Source: Gracilaria domingensis (taxonomy: Eukaryota > Rhodophyta > Florideophyceae > Gracilariales > Gracilariaceae). From it: 64,000 nucleotides of DNA. The position numbers were made by a program, and so were the translations under genes. Below the pieces are notes generated by a model. The model made no database searches, was not told the origin of the DNA, and saw nothing but the letters and a program-made list of their open reading frames with translations. Position 1 is the stretch's first letter, and the number at the start of each line of letters is the position of its first letter. The DNA lies in contig VCMS01000003.1 in NCBI GenBank assembly GCA_022539475.1, positions 84,983 through 148,982 of the forward strand, read 5' to 3'. This document shows, in pieces, positions 18,961 through 29,139 of the stretch.

Positions 18961-20302
18961 GTGAAACCCTTCTTACGGAGAAAGCCGACAACGAAAGCTT
19001 GAGTCTTCTACTAGGTCCACCAAGTCCTGCGAGCCTGTGCCGTCGACAACAGAGAATGTTATGATCCCCCCGTTTGCCAGGAACCCTGACTCAGTGCAGA
19101 CGAGCACTCGATTCGAACGAACCCCCCTTTCCGAAGAAGGATTTCTGGCCTCCCCCTACCCGCCGTGTCGATGATCACTTTCCACGCGGTACGCTGTCAG
19201 CGCAAGCGCCGTCGTCGCCCCGCCAAACGAACTTGAGAGCGTGCTCGAACATGGTCATTATCGCCGCCGCCACCGTCGGTGACTCACCGCCCTAAACCCC
19301 GTCCTGTGCGGCTGCACTCCACACTGTCAGGTAGGTAAGGTAACTCTTGCAATGGCCGATCGTCGTCACGCCGAATACAAACGACCGCGCCGTCGTCTAT
19401 GCGCGCCAGGTTTCGGCGCGGTGGAACGTGGAGAGGGCGACGTGCTGGGCATTTGAATTTGGTGCGTACACGAAATGTGGGCGGAAGCTATTGTTTGAGC
19501 ACGTTGCAGTGCTCTCGATGTGTCGTCCGATGAATATTGCCAAAGGTTTTACACGGCGCGGAGCATAGATAAGAGTTACACACACCTTCGCGCTCCAGCA
19601 AACAATTGCAACGTATAGATCGCATTGCGGATGCTGTGACTCTTGATAGATATTCATTGTATTGCCCTCCACTTGAATTTCGCGTTCAACGCTGCGGCCG
19701 TAGCTGTTGGGGTGGCTGTCAAGCGGGCGGTCGCACGGTGGCTGTGCGTCACGACTTGACATATCTGCCGCCATTTGGCGCACGATTCGGGCGTCGGCAC
19801 GCGGCGGTGGTTCGACGCCACCCCCGATGGCATTGCCTGCACTGCATCACGGGGCATGACGGTGTTGGTCACAGCGTTTTTCATTGGACTCCATGTGAGC
19901 GTGAACTCGGTACGTTGGTGCGTATTACAATTATCACTCTCAGCTTGTGAGTCGCCGTGTTTGAGTGTTGCCTGGACGAGACGCCACCACTTTCGCCCGG
20001 TGGTCCCCCTTGGCGATTTCGCCGTCTCAGTGCGCCCGAATTGTGTGTGTTTGTTGTCGGTTGCACGGTACAATGCACGCACGCCTCGCGTTTATAAGCG
20101 CCGTTCGCGGTGTTGCGCGCTGTAGCGTTGAGCCTTCCGCTTGCATCGATAGTGATTATCAACTCTCCCTCGGCTACCGACACGACTTTACCTGCGATTG
20201 CCTCTCGCACATTCTGAAAGATTGTTCATAACATCAGTGTACTCTCGCTGTCTGTTCTTCTTTGTTGACGAGTACGGGGGCTGCTATATAAAGCGCTCGA
20301 GC
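18961..20302. other. Spacer between the Gypsy fossil and the acidic-protein gene
   Basis: This is 1.3 kb of mixed sequence, moderately GC-rich from 19050 onward. Short frames on both strands overlap each other and have no domain. The last 300 bp are the likely promoter of the gene at 20303 and include a TATA box. Confidence 0.35.
20285..20292 (+). promoter_or_regulatory. TATA box (TATATAAA)
   Basis: A perfect TATATAAA lies 11 bp before the first in-frame ATG (20303) and 77 bp before the second (20369). If it sets the transcription start about 30 bp downstream, the first ATG would be missed and the second used. Confidence 0.5.
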
Positions 20303-21151
20303 ATGTTTCGAACCGTGCTTCCCTGCAAGGACGCGACGCCAGCCAAGACGCACTGCTATCTACCCGGAATGTGTTACTTGAACTACACCGATACAACGTC
20401 TCTTTCTGCTACCCAAGCTGAGTACGCCGCACTTGCTCGAAGCATCCTAGAGTACGGTAGAAAGACGCACCAAATGACTCAACCTTTGTGGTATACACAG
20501 GCGCTAGCTGAGCAAGCTGCCGTTGCTCTCAACGCGCTGCAATCGACGACTGGCGTGTGCGCTGATCATGAGCCGCGACAAAGTGGTTACCATCCGACAG
20601 CAAATGATGCACCGCCCGCGTCTCGACAGCAGGAGAGGTATGCGACGCACGGATGTAACGTTGGTGGACACGCGCAAACTGAGTACTCCGTGACGTCTCA
20701 GAATGAATCTGTGAACGGAGCGACGGAGGATAGTTCGCCGCTCTTCGATGACAAGGACGATGATGAGGACGATGAATCGATGAGCTCGTTGGACTCTACG
20801 GACAGGAGAAAACGTCACATATTGAGAGACTTGCAGCAACTGCTCAAACGAGGAAGAAGTGCTCCGACGCGGCAAGTAGTAGCTCGATGCTCAACGCAGT
20901 GCGATGCGGATGATGCTGTGAGTGAGTCGGGGGTGTTTGCGTTGCATGAGTACTCCAACGTGTGCGAGCCGGAGGGCGCTGACGAAGACGAAGGGCGAAG
21001 GTTCAAGCTTTATCGCGATGAAAGAGATCGTGAGGCTCTCGTCAAGGAGCTGTTCGAGCAGGAAGACGAGGAAGCGGTGATCCAACGCATATTCTTTTCT
21101 GGACGTCGTGCAGCACCAACCGGACCTAACGAAGGTAGCGGCGGGAGGTAG
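20303..21151 (+). CDS. Unrecognised acidic protein (up to 282 aa)
   Basis: The frame is open from 20198, but the first sensible ATG is 20303 (MFRTVLPCKDATPAKTHCYL); a second at 20369 (MCYLNYTDTT) gives 260 residues and fits the TATA box better. A helical-looking N-terminal segment (TQAEYAALARSILEYGRKTH and LAEQAAVALNAL) is followed by a polar, Ser/Thr-rich region, an acidic patch (FDDKDDDEDDESMSSLDS), a basic helix (RRKRHILRDLQQLLKRGR) and a charged tail (LYRDERDREALVKELFEQED). No known domain is recognised. Charge pattern and disorder suggest a nuclear or regulatory protein, but this is inference. The frame is uninterrupted and composition matches neighbouring genes. Confidence 0.6.
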   Translation: MFRTVLPCKDATPAKTHCYLPGMCYLNYTDTTSLSATQAEYAALARSILEYGRKTHQMTQPLWYTQALAEQAAVALNALQSTTGVCADHEPRQSGYHPTANDAPPASRQQERYATHGCNVGGHAQTEYSVTSQNESVNGATEDSSPLFDDKDDDEDDESMSSLDSTDRRKRHILRDLQQLLKRGRSAPTRQVVARCSTQCDADDAVSESGVFALHEYSNVCEPEGADEDEGRRFKLYRDERDREALVKELFEQEDEEAVIQRIFFSGRRAAPTGPNEGSGGR

Positions 21152-21981
21152 TCTACAAGATTAAACAACACTTTGTTACTCGACGCCAACTGCGAACAGC
21201 CTGCGGCGTGGGCGCACGCGCGCGCTTGCGCTTGGTGCCAAGATACAAAGGTAGATGCTAGCTTTCGTCACATGTTGTGTCTCGATTCACATACAGCCAT
21301 GTTGCTCCACCGCTAGCTAGCTTTCGTGACATGATGTGACGAACGCGAGGCAGCGGTGGATCAAAATGCGCGTCATGTGAATCGGCAATACGGGGTGAAC
21401 AAACTAGATACCAAGGGTACGTAGATAGAGTTATGTGTGATCAGCCGCTGACAAGTCGTGAAGCGGCGCCGTCCAGCAGCAAAACAGGCGCGCCGCTCCC
21501 ACGCGTGTGCTCCGGCCTTTCCCTTCTGTTTCCGTAAAGGTTACAGGATACTTGTAAACGTGTGCAGTTTGCCCTTCAGCATTTACGCGCGCGCCGCCAA
21601 CTGTAAGCTTGGCGCGCGTGCCGCACGCGCGACGGGCGGCGCGGTGCGGCGGACGCATGCGATCAAAAAATAGGATCAGTGATTGAATCAAACAAATATC
21701 AAAAAAATAACGAAACAAACAAATAGATAGAAACGTGCATTTGTGGACGTCGGCGGCGCAACGCGCGAAAAGAAGAGAGCCGTGTCCGGGGCGTATGCCC
21801 GGACCACGCGCTCACCACACGTTGCCAACGCGTCCATTTCGGTGCGACATTCGAGACGAGCCTCTTCCCCTCGCGCGTCTGGCGAACGTCGCGCGCAGCG
21901 GCGGCGGGGCGTTTCCCCAAAGCCCCCTCCGCCGTCGACGCCAATCCCCCCCCACCGAAAACGCCCCCTTCCCCGCCCTGT
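21152..21981. other. Spacer between convergent genes with a foldback
   Basis: This is 830 bp between the 3' ends of the acidic-protein gene and the reverse-strand gene. It has a 102-bp imperfect foldback at 21283-21384. From about 21450 it is CpG-rich, interrupted by an AT-rich stretch at 21664-21730. A reverse-strand frame at 21699-21944 could be a further exon of the next gene, since a good splice donor precedes the stop of that gene. Confidence 0.4.
21283..21384. repeat. 102-bp interrupted palindrome
   Basis: The outer arms CGATTCACAT (21283) and ATGTGAATCG (ending 21384) and the inner arms TCCACCGCT and AGCGGTGGA pair around a centre that is itself near-palindromic (TTCGTGACATGATGTGACGAA minus mismatches, near 21323-21343). 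A related copy of TAGCTTTCGT(C/G)ACATG lies just upstream near 21259. Confidence 0.65.
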
Positions 21982-23236
21982 TCAGCACGTTTCTCCAGCG
22001 CTCACCTGGTCCCCAAACTCCGTCAGTACGCCGCCAAGCTCGCTCACCAGCGCCTCAAAGTCCGGCACCTTTCTCGTCGCCATCAGCATGGGCCTCCGGA
22101 ACAGCACCGTGCACGGTGCCTCGCCGTGCAGCGACACATCAAACGACAGCTTGGCCCCGTCGTAGTTCGCCTTCACCACCACCACCGCATGCGGCTCCAC
22201 CGCGCGGTTCATCGCCGCGCGACTGCGAAGCCTTCTGAACGTGGGCGAGCACTCCAATCTTGACAGCGCCGCAAGCAGCGCCGTCAACGTCATGGCGAAC
22301 GACAGAGGTACCATCACACGGTGCGACTTTGCGCACCGTTTGCGAAGTTGCTCGCGGTGGTACGCGCCCGCCAGTCGGATCAGGATCGTCTCCGGCCCGG
22401 CCGCCGGCAGGATATGAGCGCCATACACCACCGCCCGTAGAAGAGCCTCGTCCACTCCGGGCGGATGCACCAGCCGAGCCGGTTCACGGGACAGCGGAGA
22501 ACGCCACGGTGTGGGTGCCTCGCGACGTAGTTGTGCCGAGACATTTCGGAACAGATGTGAGATTACCGTGCGTTCCGTGCTGGTGTACAGCGGCGGACCG
22601 GAACGAGGCCACGGCAGCCGACGCTGACAGAGCGTCTGCATCAACGGCATCGGTCAGCGCCTGGTATGCGCGCTTGAACAGCGGTTGTAGACGGTTGTGT
22701 GGTTGAAACTCGTTGCGCGCGAGCACCACGGTGCGACGACCTGTTGACTTTGGGTTGCGCGAGCGCGACAGACGCAGCGTTGGGCGCGGGATGCGGAAAC
22801 CGAGTAGATGGTCGTCGTCCAGGTCGTCTAGGTTGAGAATGGACGCATGACTGTACGTGCTGGCAGCATCGTCGTCCTCGTCGTCGGAGCTTTGCGTCGG
22901 TCCGGGAGGCACGACTGGCACGTCCGGGTGCTTGCGACGGAGAGGCGGGGTTGTGATGCGGTCCGGACGAACCGAGTTGCGGGGAGAGGAGGGGTTGGAG
23001 TCCGAATCGGTGACTGAGGAAATGCGAGGCTTTCCGAGAGGAAGCGGGTGCTGCTCATCGTCGGAAGAGGCCAGTAAGGCGGGCTTGGCAACGGGCATGA
23101 CTGTCGGGGGCGGTTGCTTATCGGGATGGAGTGGGGTGGGCGGACATACGTCGATGCCGGTGATGGAGCGAATGGTTGGGACAGGTGAGAGGGCGGGAAT
23201 CCTTGGCAGCGGCTGTCGAATGGTGACGGCGCCCAT
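21982..23236 (-). CDS. Unrecognised protein spread over two overlapping frames
   Basis: The 5' frame (first ATG 23236) is Pro/Ser-rich with an acidic patch (SSDDEDDDAASTYSHA) and then LNLDDLDDDHLLGFRIPRPT and LFKRAYQALTDAV. A second frame takes over near 22650-22484 and runs to 21982 with a more globular sequence (PGVDEALLRAVVYGAHILPA, LIRLAGAYHREQLRKRC, FDVSLHGEAPCTVLFRRPM, FEALVSELGGVLTEFGDQ). A short intron with length 1 modulo 3 would join them. One option is a 70-bp intron with donor GCT|GTACAC and acceptor GCGAG|GCA, but the acceptor is poor, so a frameshift cannot be excluded. The codons for DQ just before the final stop are GAC CAG followed by GTGAGC, a perfect donor, so another exon may follow. 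No family is recognised. Confidence 0.5.
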
Positions 23237-23972
23237 GGTTGAGCGTGGGGCGGCAGGTGAACGTGGAGCGACAGTTGTACGTGGAGCGGAAGTTGGTACG
23301 TGGAACTCGAGAAGGGAGAGCGTGAGAGTGGTAGTTTGGCGTGGCACAGTGGCGGTGCGAACGGGCGGGTTATACGGGGGGAGTGGGAGTGGAAAGGAGA
23401 GGATGTCGGCGAGTGTGCCGGTGGACAAGACGGGGGGTGGGGGGGAGGGGCGGCAGCGGAGGTGCGCGCGTGCGAGCTGCGACGTCTGGCTGATGTTGAG
23501 CGATTACGGAGCAGCGATGACTTGGACGCGACGACTGTCGGACGGCGGGGGGGGGTGGGGGGGGGAGTGCAGATGATGCGGGGGGGGGGCTGGGGGGACT
23601 TTCCAGCAAGTCTCGAGAAGAGTTTTATGTGGTGTGGCTAGCGAACAGGCGCGGCGCGACGAGAGCGCGCGCGCGCCTCGACACAACTGCGTGCGCACAA
23701 ATCGCAAGACGTAACTGACATGGCGCCGCCACGGCGCGTGGCGCGTGCGCCGCGCGCGCGCCGTGCGCGCGGCGCCGCTCGACAGGCGCGCGCGCCAAGT
23801 CAGTGCCAAGTTTACCGCCGCCTGAGGCCATCGCGCGCGCCGCTTTTGGCGGCGCGCGCGCGGACGGCGCGCCGCGGGGGGCCGCAGCAGTTGGCGCGCG
23901 GCGGCGGAGGCGGAACGCGCGCGCGGCGGGCGGCGCGGCGGGCGGCGGCGCGGCTCGTCATGGCGACGACAG

Positions 23973-24017
23973 CCCGCGCCGCCCGCGCCGCCCGCGCCGC
24001 CCGCGCCGCCCGCGCCG
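23973..24017. repeat. Tandem repeat, 5 x 9 bp (CCCGCGCCG)
   Basis: There are five identical consecutive 9-bp units inside the CpG-dense island. On the plus strand they keep a frame open as repeated Ala-Ala-Arg; this is not taken as coding. Confidence 0.9.
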
Positions 24018-24557
24018 TTGTCGCGGCGCGCTTGCTCGCGGCCGCGGCCGGCGCGCGATGCGCGCGGTGTATGACGGCGCCGCGCCGCGCGCTGTGAGTG
24101 GCGCGTCGCTCGACGGCGCTTCTTGCCATTCAACTGACAGATGGCGCGTGCTGACGCAGCGTTCCTGTGCGCCAGTGCGCTTGCTTTCGCGCCATGCTTT
24201 TTCGCCCGCGTACGTGGCTGCTGGCGAAACGCGCCGCGCCGTCCAAGGAGGCGCCGCGCCGCGTCGCGTCGCGCCGCGCGCTGCCTGCGGCGCCCACGTT
24301 GAGACGCGCTGGTGCGCGATACCTTCGCCGTTTCATTCCTTCGGCCGCGCGCGCAGGCGTTTGGTGTCCCACTCTTTTTGCGTCCGCTCCTCTGCCGTCG
24401 GTTGTCGTCGACGTGTGCCGTGCGTCTTCCATGCTCGTGCCACCCGCCTCCGCGCGCCGCTTAGCCCGCGCGCCCGCTTGCTTCCACTTCTTCTCGCCGT
24501 TATCTGCCCGCGCCATTATCTGCCCGCGCGAGAGCTCTTGAGAGTGGCGGAGCGTGA

Positions 24558-24591
24558 GTGTGTGCGTGCGTGCGCGTGCGCGCGCGTGCGT
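24558..24591. repeat. 34-bp alternating purine-pyrimidine tract
   Basis: The sequence is a strictly alternating run of G with T or C (GTGTGTGCGTGCGTGCGCGT and onward), at the edge of the island. Such tracts favour Z-DNA. Confidence 0.85.
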
Positions 24592-24600
24592 CCGTTGTGT

Positions 24601-27600
24601 CATGGTGGCACGCTTTGCTGCGTGTGCACAGCCGCGTGTCGCGTGCGCGATCAGCATCTTTTGCATTTCTACACTTCTCACTCATGCCTTGTGCAGCTTT
24701 TCCTCAGTGATTGCTCACCACCATGATGCTGATCCTCATCGTGATTGCCATGCACCATCATGGCCTTGATTACGCCGAATAATGCAACCAAGCCGACCTG
24801 CTTCGCAGCCGCGTTGCATAATGCTTCATGTTGACCCCCTGCTGTACAACCTATTACAGACGCTCCAAGGAAACTGCAACTGTCAGAAACAAGTCTCAAC
24901 CATATCACCCAAAGCTGACCGCAGTCTTGTGAGCACACACGTCCCGCGTTGGTACCGCCACCCGTCGATATCTCCCAAGCTTGCGTCAATTCTCATCAAA
25001 CTGCGAAACCGCCTCTACAACTCGTTCACTCAGTAATAAACATGCCTATCATCGCTAGCCCATCACGTGAAACCAACGTGCTACCAAACCCCAACCTCTC
25101 ACACGCTCTGTTACACCAAACCATTCTCGCCGCTCTCGATTTCTCGAGACTTCTCATTGCTTTTGTCCACGTCGTTCTATCAAAACTGCTGTTCTAGAGG
25201 CTCTCGTTTCGCGATTAATGCCATTCGCATGACAATCGTTGCTTCTGAAACGCGTCTCGAGTTGCTTATCTCTATAACGCCCATTTGTCGTATTGGATGT
25301 GAACATACTATCTGCCATGCTTCGCTCCTCACACCCGATTCCCGGATATTGATCGTTCAATATCTGCCCACAATTCCCCCTCGGAAGCTTTTTTTGTCGT
25401 TTTGTTACTATCTCATTCGCTTTGCCGCTTACAGACACACATAAAGCCGGTGTATCTTCTTTCTATGTTTGGGTTACATCATGCGTTGTGCATTGTTAGT
25501 TTAGCATTCCCAGATAACGCTCGACACACAACCTTTGAGTTGCTCTTAGCCACTTGATGATGACATTATTGCCCCGCCATATATCTTCCTGAGGCACAAC
25601 AATCTGTATCTTTCCATCTATTGCTTGGTGAACGACTTAATCTTGCCGCTAATATCTAGCAACTGTCTCGAGATACTGCGGCCCCGATGCAGGCCCCTTT
25701 GAATACCGCCCATCAATCTTGACGTCAAGAAGTCTGCTTCTATCTTTGCGTTGCTTTCTCAGCTACAATGAGCTCGAATAAACTGTACCATCGAAATAAA
25801 ATCAATGTATCACCTGCTTCTTGCAAGAACTTGAGACAAACATTAACCTTAACTTCGGTTGTTTACCAGTAGACAGCTACAAGTTCCTCCATAGTGAGCT
25901 GCACGACTTCTTGACAGTGGTTCATGTGTTGTACAGGTTTGTTTTTGCAATCAATTTGCTTTATCTCTCAAGCTCGCGACAACCCATTAACAATGTGCTA
26001 TAAACTGCTCGACCCTTTTTCTCATGAAGTTCTAGCTGTGTAAGACTCACACGTCAGGGTTGCTAGGCTGGCAGGGAATTTTTGCAATCGATGGCGATTT
26101 CAATCAACTCTTGTTGTCTGCAAAATGCGGGCGGACTTTCGCTGTTATCCTCACAACCTGATACAAATCTGGAACATTTCATAATGTGTATATTACAAGG
26201 TACCTCAGTGAAGGAAATGAGGAGGACACGCATGACCAGACCAACCGCAGTTCCACAATCGTTACAATATCGAATGACACCCGTGCTATCCGCTAATTTA
26301 GCCTGAGCAAGCAGTTTTGCCCCTCATCGAAGCTACCGACGGTAAGATACGTGTTCGGCGTAGGCTATGATCGTCATGGCTATGATCGCCTACACAGGAC
26401 ATTTAGCGCGGCTGGCATCTTTTCTGTTCTCGTCGCGAGGGCTAGCCCGCTCCTTTACATCACACGAGGCCAGCTAGCCAATGCTAAAGATAAACAGCGT
26501 GCTCATTACAGCCGGCAACCTGTGGAACTCTTTATCATTCTGTCGCAATCAAAGCGAACAATGATGCAAAGGATCAACGCAGCCCCCTGAGCAGCAGTGA
26601 TTACGATTTCTCAATTCTAAACCGTAGACAGGTCAACGACCATCCTCAGCTCAAGACATATCTTCCTCAATTGATCTAAAATATTCATGACAAAGAAAAA
26701 GGAAATGCAGAAACCTTCCACACCCTAACAGAGTTCGTTTGAAACGAACGGCGAGGTTGTAAAACGTTGAGACAATTTATAACATGGTCGCTTCGTTTAT
26801 TCTGAACATCCTACCGGCGTCTACTGCAGAAATCCATACTCTGTAGTCTTTCTCCGAGACATCCCCGGAGACGTGGTCAAGGTTCTGCAAGTTATTTTTA
26901 TACTTGGTTTTCACGTTTAGGAGCGCATCGGAAAGGAATTGTAAGGGTGCGAAAGAGGAACCATATCACATGATGGTTAGAGAGCTCTATAGAGCTGTGC
27001 ATGTGAGCACTATGTAGGCCGTCTCACATAGATGTACCAATCGTACTGCTAACAAACGTGTTGATGACATCTCTTCCTAGTCGGAAGCTGTTGAAATAGC
27101 ATTGGTTCTCGTCGTTCGGATGGCTTATGAGCTTTACGTCTGTAGCAGAACTCTGCAATTCGGTAGAGATATTGCTGCTGTACTCTCCTTGCGCCAGACG
27201 TGCAGCCGATATTTCTACTTCTCAACATCTGGGGACAACGGTATCTGCCGAAGGTACCGCGGGCGAAGGAACACTGAAGATGGCAGGAGACCGAAGTCAA
27301 AGCACTAAGGTCTGAGTGAGGGTTGACTACTATGGCGCCCTCCCTTGGTGTCAATCAGGGGTCCAAGTGACGTCCTGATTCCTTTTTGGTGTGAAGTGAG
27401 AGAAAGGAACAGGAGCACTTCCGAGCAGTGCGTTGCAATCGCAGAGTCCTAGGAGGTCGACTGTTCCTCGGTTTCGACAGCGGTATGTTTATTGGTCTTC
27501 CCACAATGCGAAGGATTCCGTGCTTACAAGGAAGAGATACTGTAGCACAAAGGTGCAAAGGGCATCCTAAGGATAGCCCTCTTGTCCGCCGATATAGAGA

Positions 27601-27861
27601 ACTAGCTTACACAGGGAACCTAGTGATCAAACTTTGGTCTCTTTCAGTCTTCCACAGTGCAGTGGGTTTAAAGTTATTGGTAGGCTGAGGTAGCACTTGG
27701 CAGCCATTTGGGGCTGGAGCGCTATCATGGCATGACGCATGGGTCGGATACGCTTTAAAAGTTCATCCTTCCACCTTTGGATGGACCCTGTCGGTTCGCT
27801 TGTCCTTCTAAGATAAACGACGTACCCTTGTACTTGAGCCCGAGATAAGGCTGGATAAAAT
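24601..27861. other. Long AT-rich intergenic spacer, nothing firm
   Basis: This is 3.3 kb with only short frames on both strands. A reverse-strand frame at 24678-24989 has a Gly/Ala/Cys-rich segment (GASVIGCTAGGQHEALCNAA) and a His-rich end, but it has no good ATG and no recognised partner exon. The rest is AT-rich with no tandem array, no RNA gene and no clear transposon part that I can identify. Confidence 0.35.
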
Positions 27862-29139
27862 ATGGCATATTCTTTTGAATCGCTCTTGCTATATTTTTAT
27901 CAAACGGGGACAAGAAAATTCGCCTCAGCCAGTCGACTAAGACGTCGACACACTACTACCGGCAATGAAACGAACAAAACCCGCAACGCATGGACTTCAT
28001 GGAAAACATTGACGGTCTGCGGTCTATTACTCTGCTTAGTCGTAGCGGTTACAGGGCAGATCGTATCCCACATCGTTTTGCTTCACGAAGATGTTGAAAT
28101 GATGCAGAGTCGCATGTATAGTCGTGTTAAAATTGAAGCTGGAAGCGAAGCTTGTCATCGAAAACGACTGGATCGTATTAACACAATGTCAAACGACAAC
28201 GACTTCATTCCCTACTTGTGCTACAACCATAACAACAAGTACATGACCGTTATCGGAATGCATCTCAACCCATTCAATCTCTCAAAACTGGCATTTTTCC
28301 TAAATGGTCATCAGTTGGAGCATATGCGGCTTAGCGGAGGAAAGAAAGCTTTTGCTCTCAATGTGCCTATTAAGCCCGAGCAACTGGTGAAGAACAGGGA
28401 GCAGATTCTTAGCTTTTCTCTGAGCGGCTGTTCTTATCACATGAAGTGCCCAAGTTATTTTGAGAAGCGGAGAGATGAGCTCAACTTGTGTGTATATACA
28501 ATGCGAAACAAATCGGTTCTCGAACCGTTTTTAAATCACTATGGCTCCTTCGTAGACCGAATGTTCATTTACAGCACACATCCGAAGAGCTACAGCACTC
28601 TACGACCGTTGAATAGAAGACATCAGGGAAAGTTCAGAGTCGTGCCCTGGTATCTTCGTTCGTTGCGAGACCCAAACATCTTTGAAACAGTATACCAAGA
28701 ACTGATTCAACACAATTATCGCAATTATCCTAGGGACATGCAGAAAGTACAAACTAATGATTGTCTGTATCGTAATCGGAATACTAACATGGTGCTTATG
28801 GTTGACGATGACGAGTATCTGAACTATCTTAATCGTGACTTCTATAGATCTCTTTATGAAGAACTAAAAGACAAGAAGGATGATGTCATATTTAACAGGA
28901 ATTTCTGCAACGCAACCGTCGAAGTGAATACACAATTAAGCTTTGTGTTGAACAAAACAACCACAAAGTGTCCAGAGGGAAGGAAGAAACGTCTAGAGAA
29001 GGCCTTTGTACTGCCAAAGAATTGTCCTGTATATGAAATTCATCGCTGTGTCACGTACAACTCCTTCAGTTTGAGTCATCTAAACATATATGCTACCCAC
29101 CGGCCATACTCTTTGAATCGGAGGCAGATTTTTGACTAG
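27862..29139 (+). CDS. GT92-like (DUF23) type II membrane glycosyltransferase, 425 aa
   Basis: The ATG at 27862 gives a short cytosolic part with RRRHTTT, one membrane anchor near residues 48-72 (TLTVCGLLLCLVVAVTGQIV) and a luminal domain, the layout of a Golgi glycosyltransferase. Family marks are NLCVYTMRNKSVLEPFLNHY with FVDRMFIYSTHPKSY (entry to the GT-A fold), then QTNDCLYRNRNTNMVLMVDD with DEYL, the GT92 acidic (DxD-type) motif, and RKKRLEKAFVLPKNCPVYEI. GT92 enzymes include galactan synthases and Caenorhabditis fucose-galactosyl transferases. Cell-wall galactan or N-glycan work here is inference. The frame stops at TAG 29137-29139 but remains open for another 54 codons with sequence that looks like the family's next block (PTSVIYHVPPEGESVV), so the protein may be shortened, or the gene may be damaged or read through. 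Confidence 0.75.
   Translation: MAYSFESLLLYFYQTGTRKFASASRLRRRHTTTGNETNKTRNAWTSWKTLTVCGLLLCLVVAVTGQIVSHIVLLHEDVEMMQSRMYSRVKIEAGSEACHRKRLDRINTMSNDNDFIPYLCYNHNNKYMTVIGMHLNPFNLSKLAFFLNGHQLEHMRLSGGKKAFALNVPIKPEQLVKNREQILSFSLSGCSYHMKCPSYFEKRRDELNLCVYTMRNKSVLEPFLNHYGSFVDRMFIYSTHPKSYSTLRPLNRRHQGKFRVVPWYLRSLRDPNIFETVYQELIQHNYRNYPRDMQKVQTNDCLYRNRNTNMVLMVDDDEYLNYLNRDFYRSLYEELKDKKDDVIFNRNFCNATVEVNTQLSFVLNKTTTKCPEGRKKRLEKAFVLPKNCPVYEIHRCVTYNSFSLSHLNIYATHRPYSLNRRQIFD

Larger units (their letters stand above)
23237..24600. promoter_or_regulatory. Large CpG-dense island upstream of the reverse-strand gene
   Basis: The first 400 bp are pyrimidine-rich on the reverse strand, with long G runs on the plus strand near 23550-23590. 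From about 23640 to 24590 the DNA is extremely rich in GCGC and CGCG, with five 9-bp tandem units at 23973-24017 and a 34-bp alternating purine-pyrimidine tract at 24558-24591. Frames of up to 307 residues on both strands are Arg/Ala-rich and mutually overlapping, so they are probably composition artefacts. The island lies on the 5' side of the gene at 21982-23236. Confidence 0.45.

Noticed and set aside
23504-24726. Frames of 125-307 codons on both strands in the CpG-dense island
   Set aside because: Same composition artefact; low-complexity Arg/Ala translation with 9-bp repeats and no recognisable domain.
24678-24989. Reverse-strand Gly/Ala/Cys-rich frame, considered as an exon of a small membrane protein
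   Set aside because: No proper ATG, no convincing partner exon and no family match.
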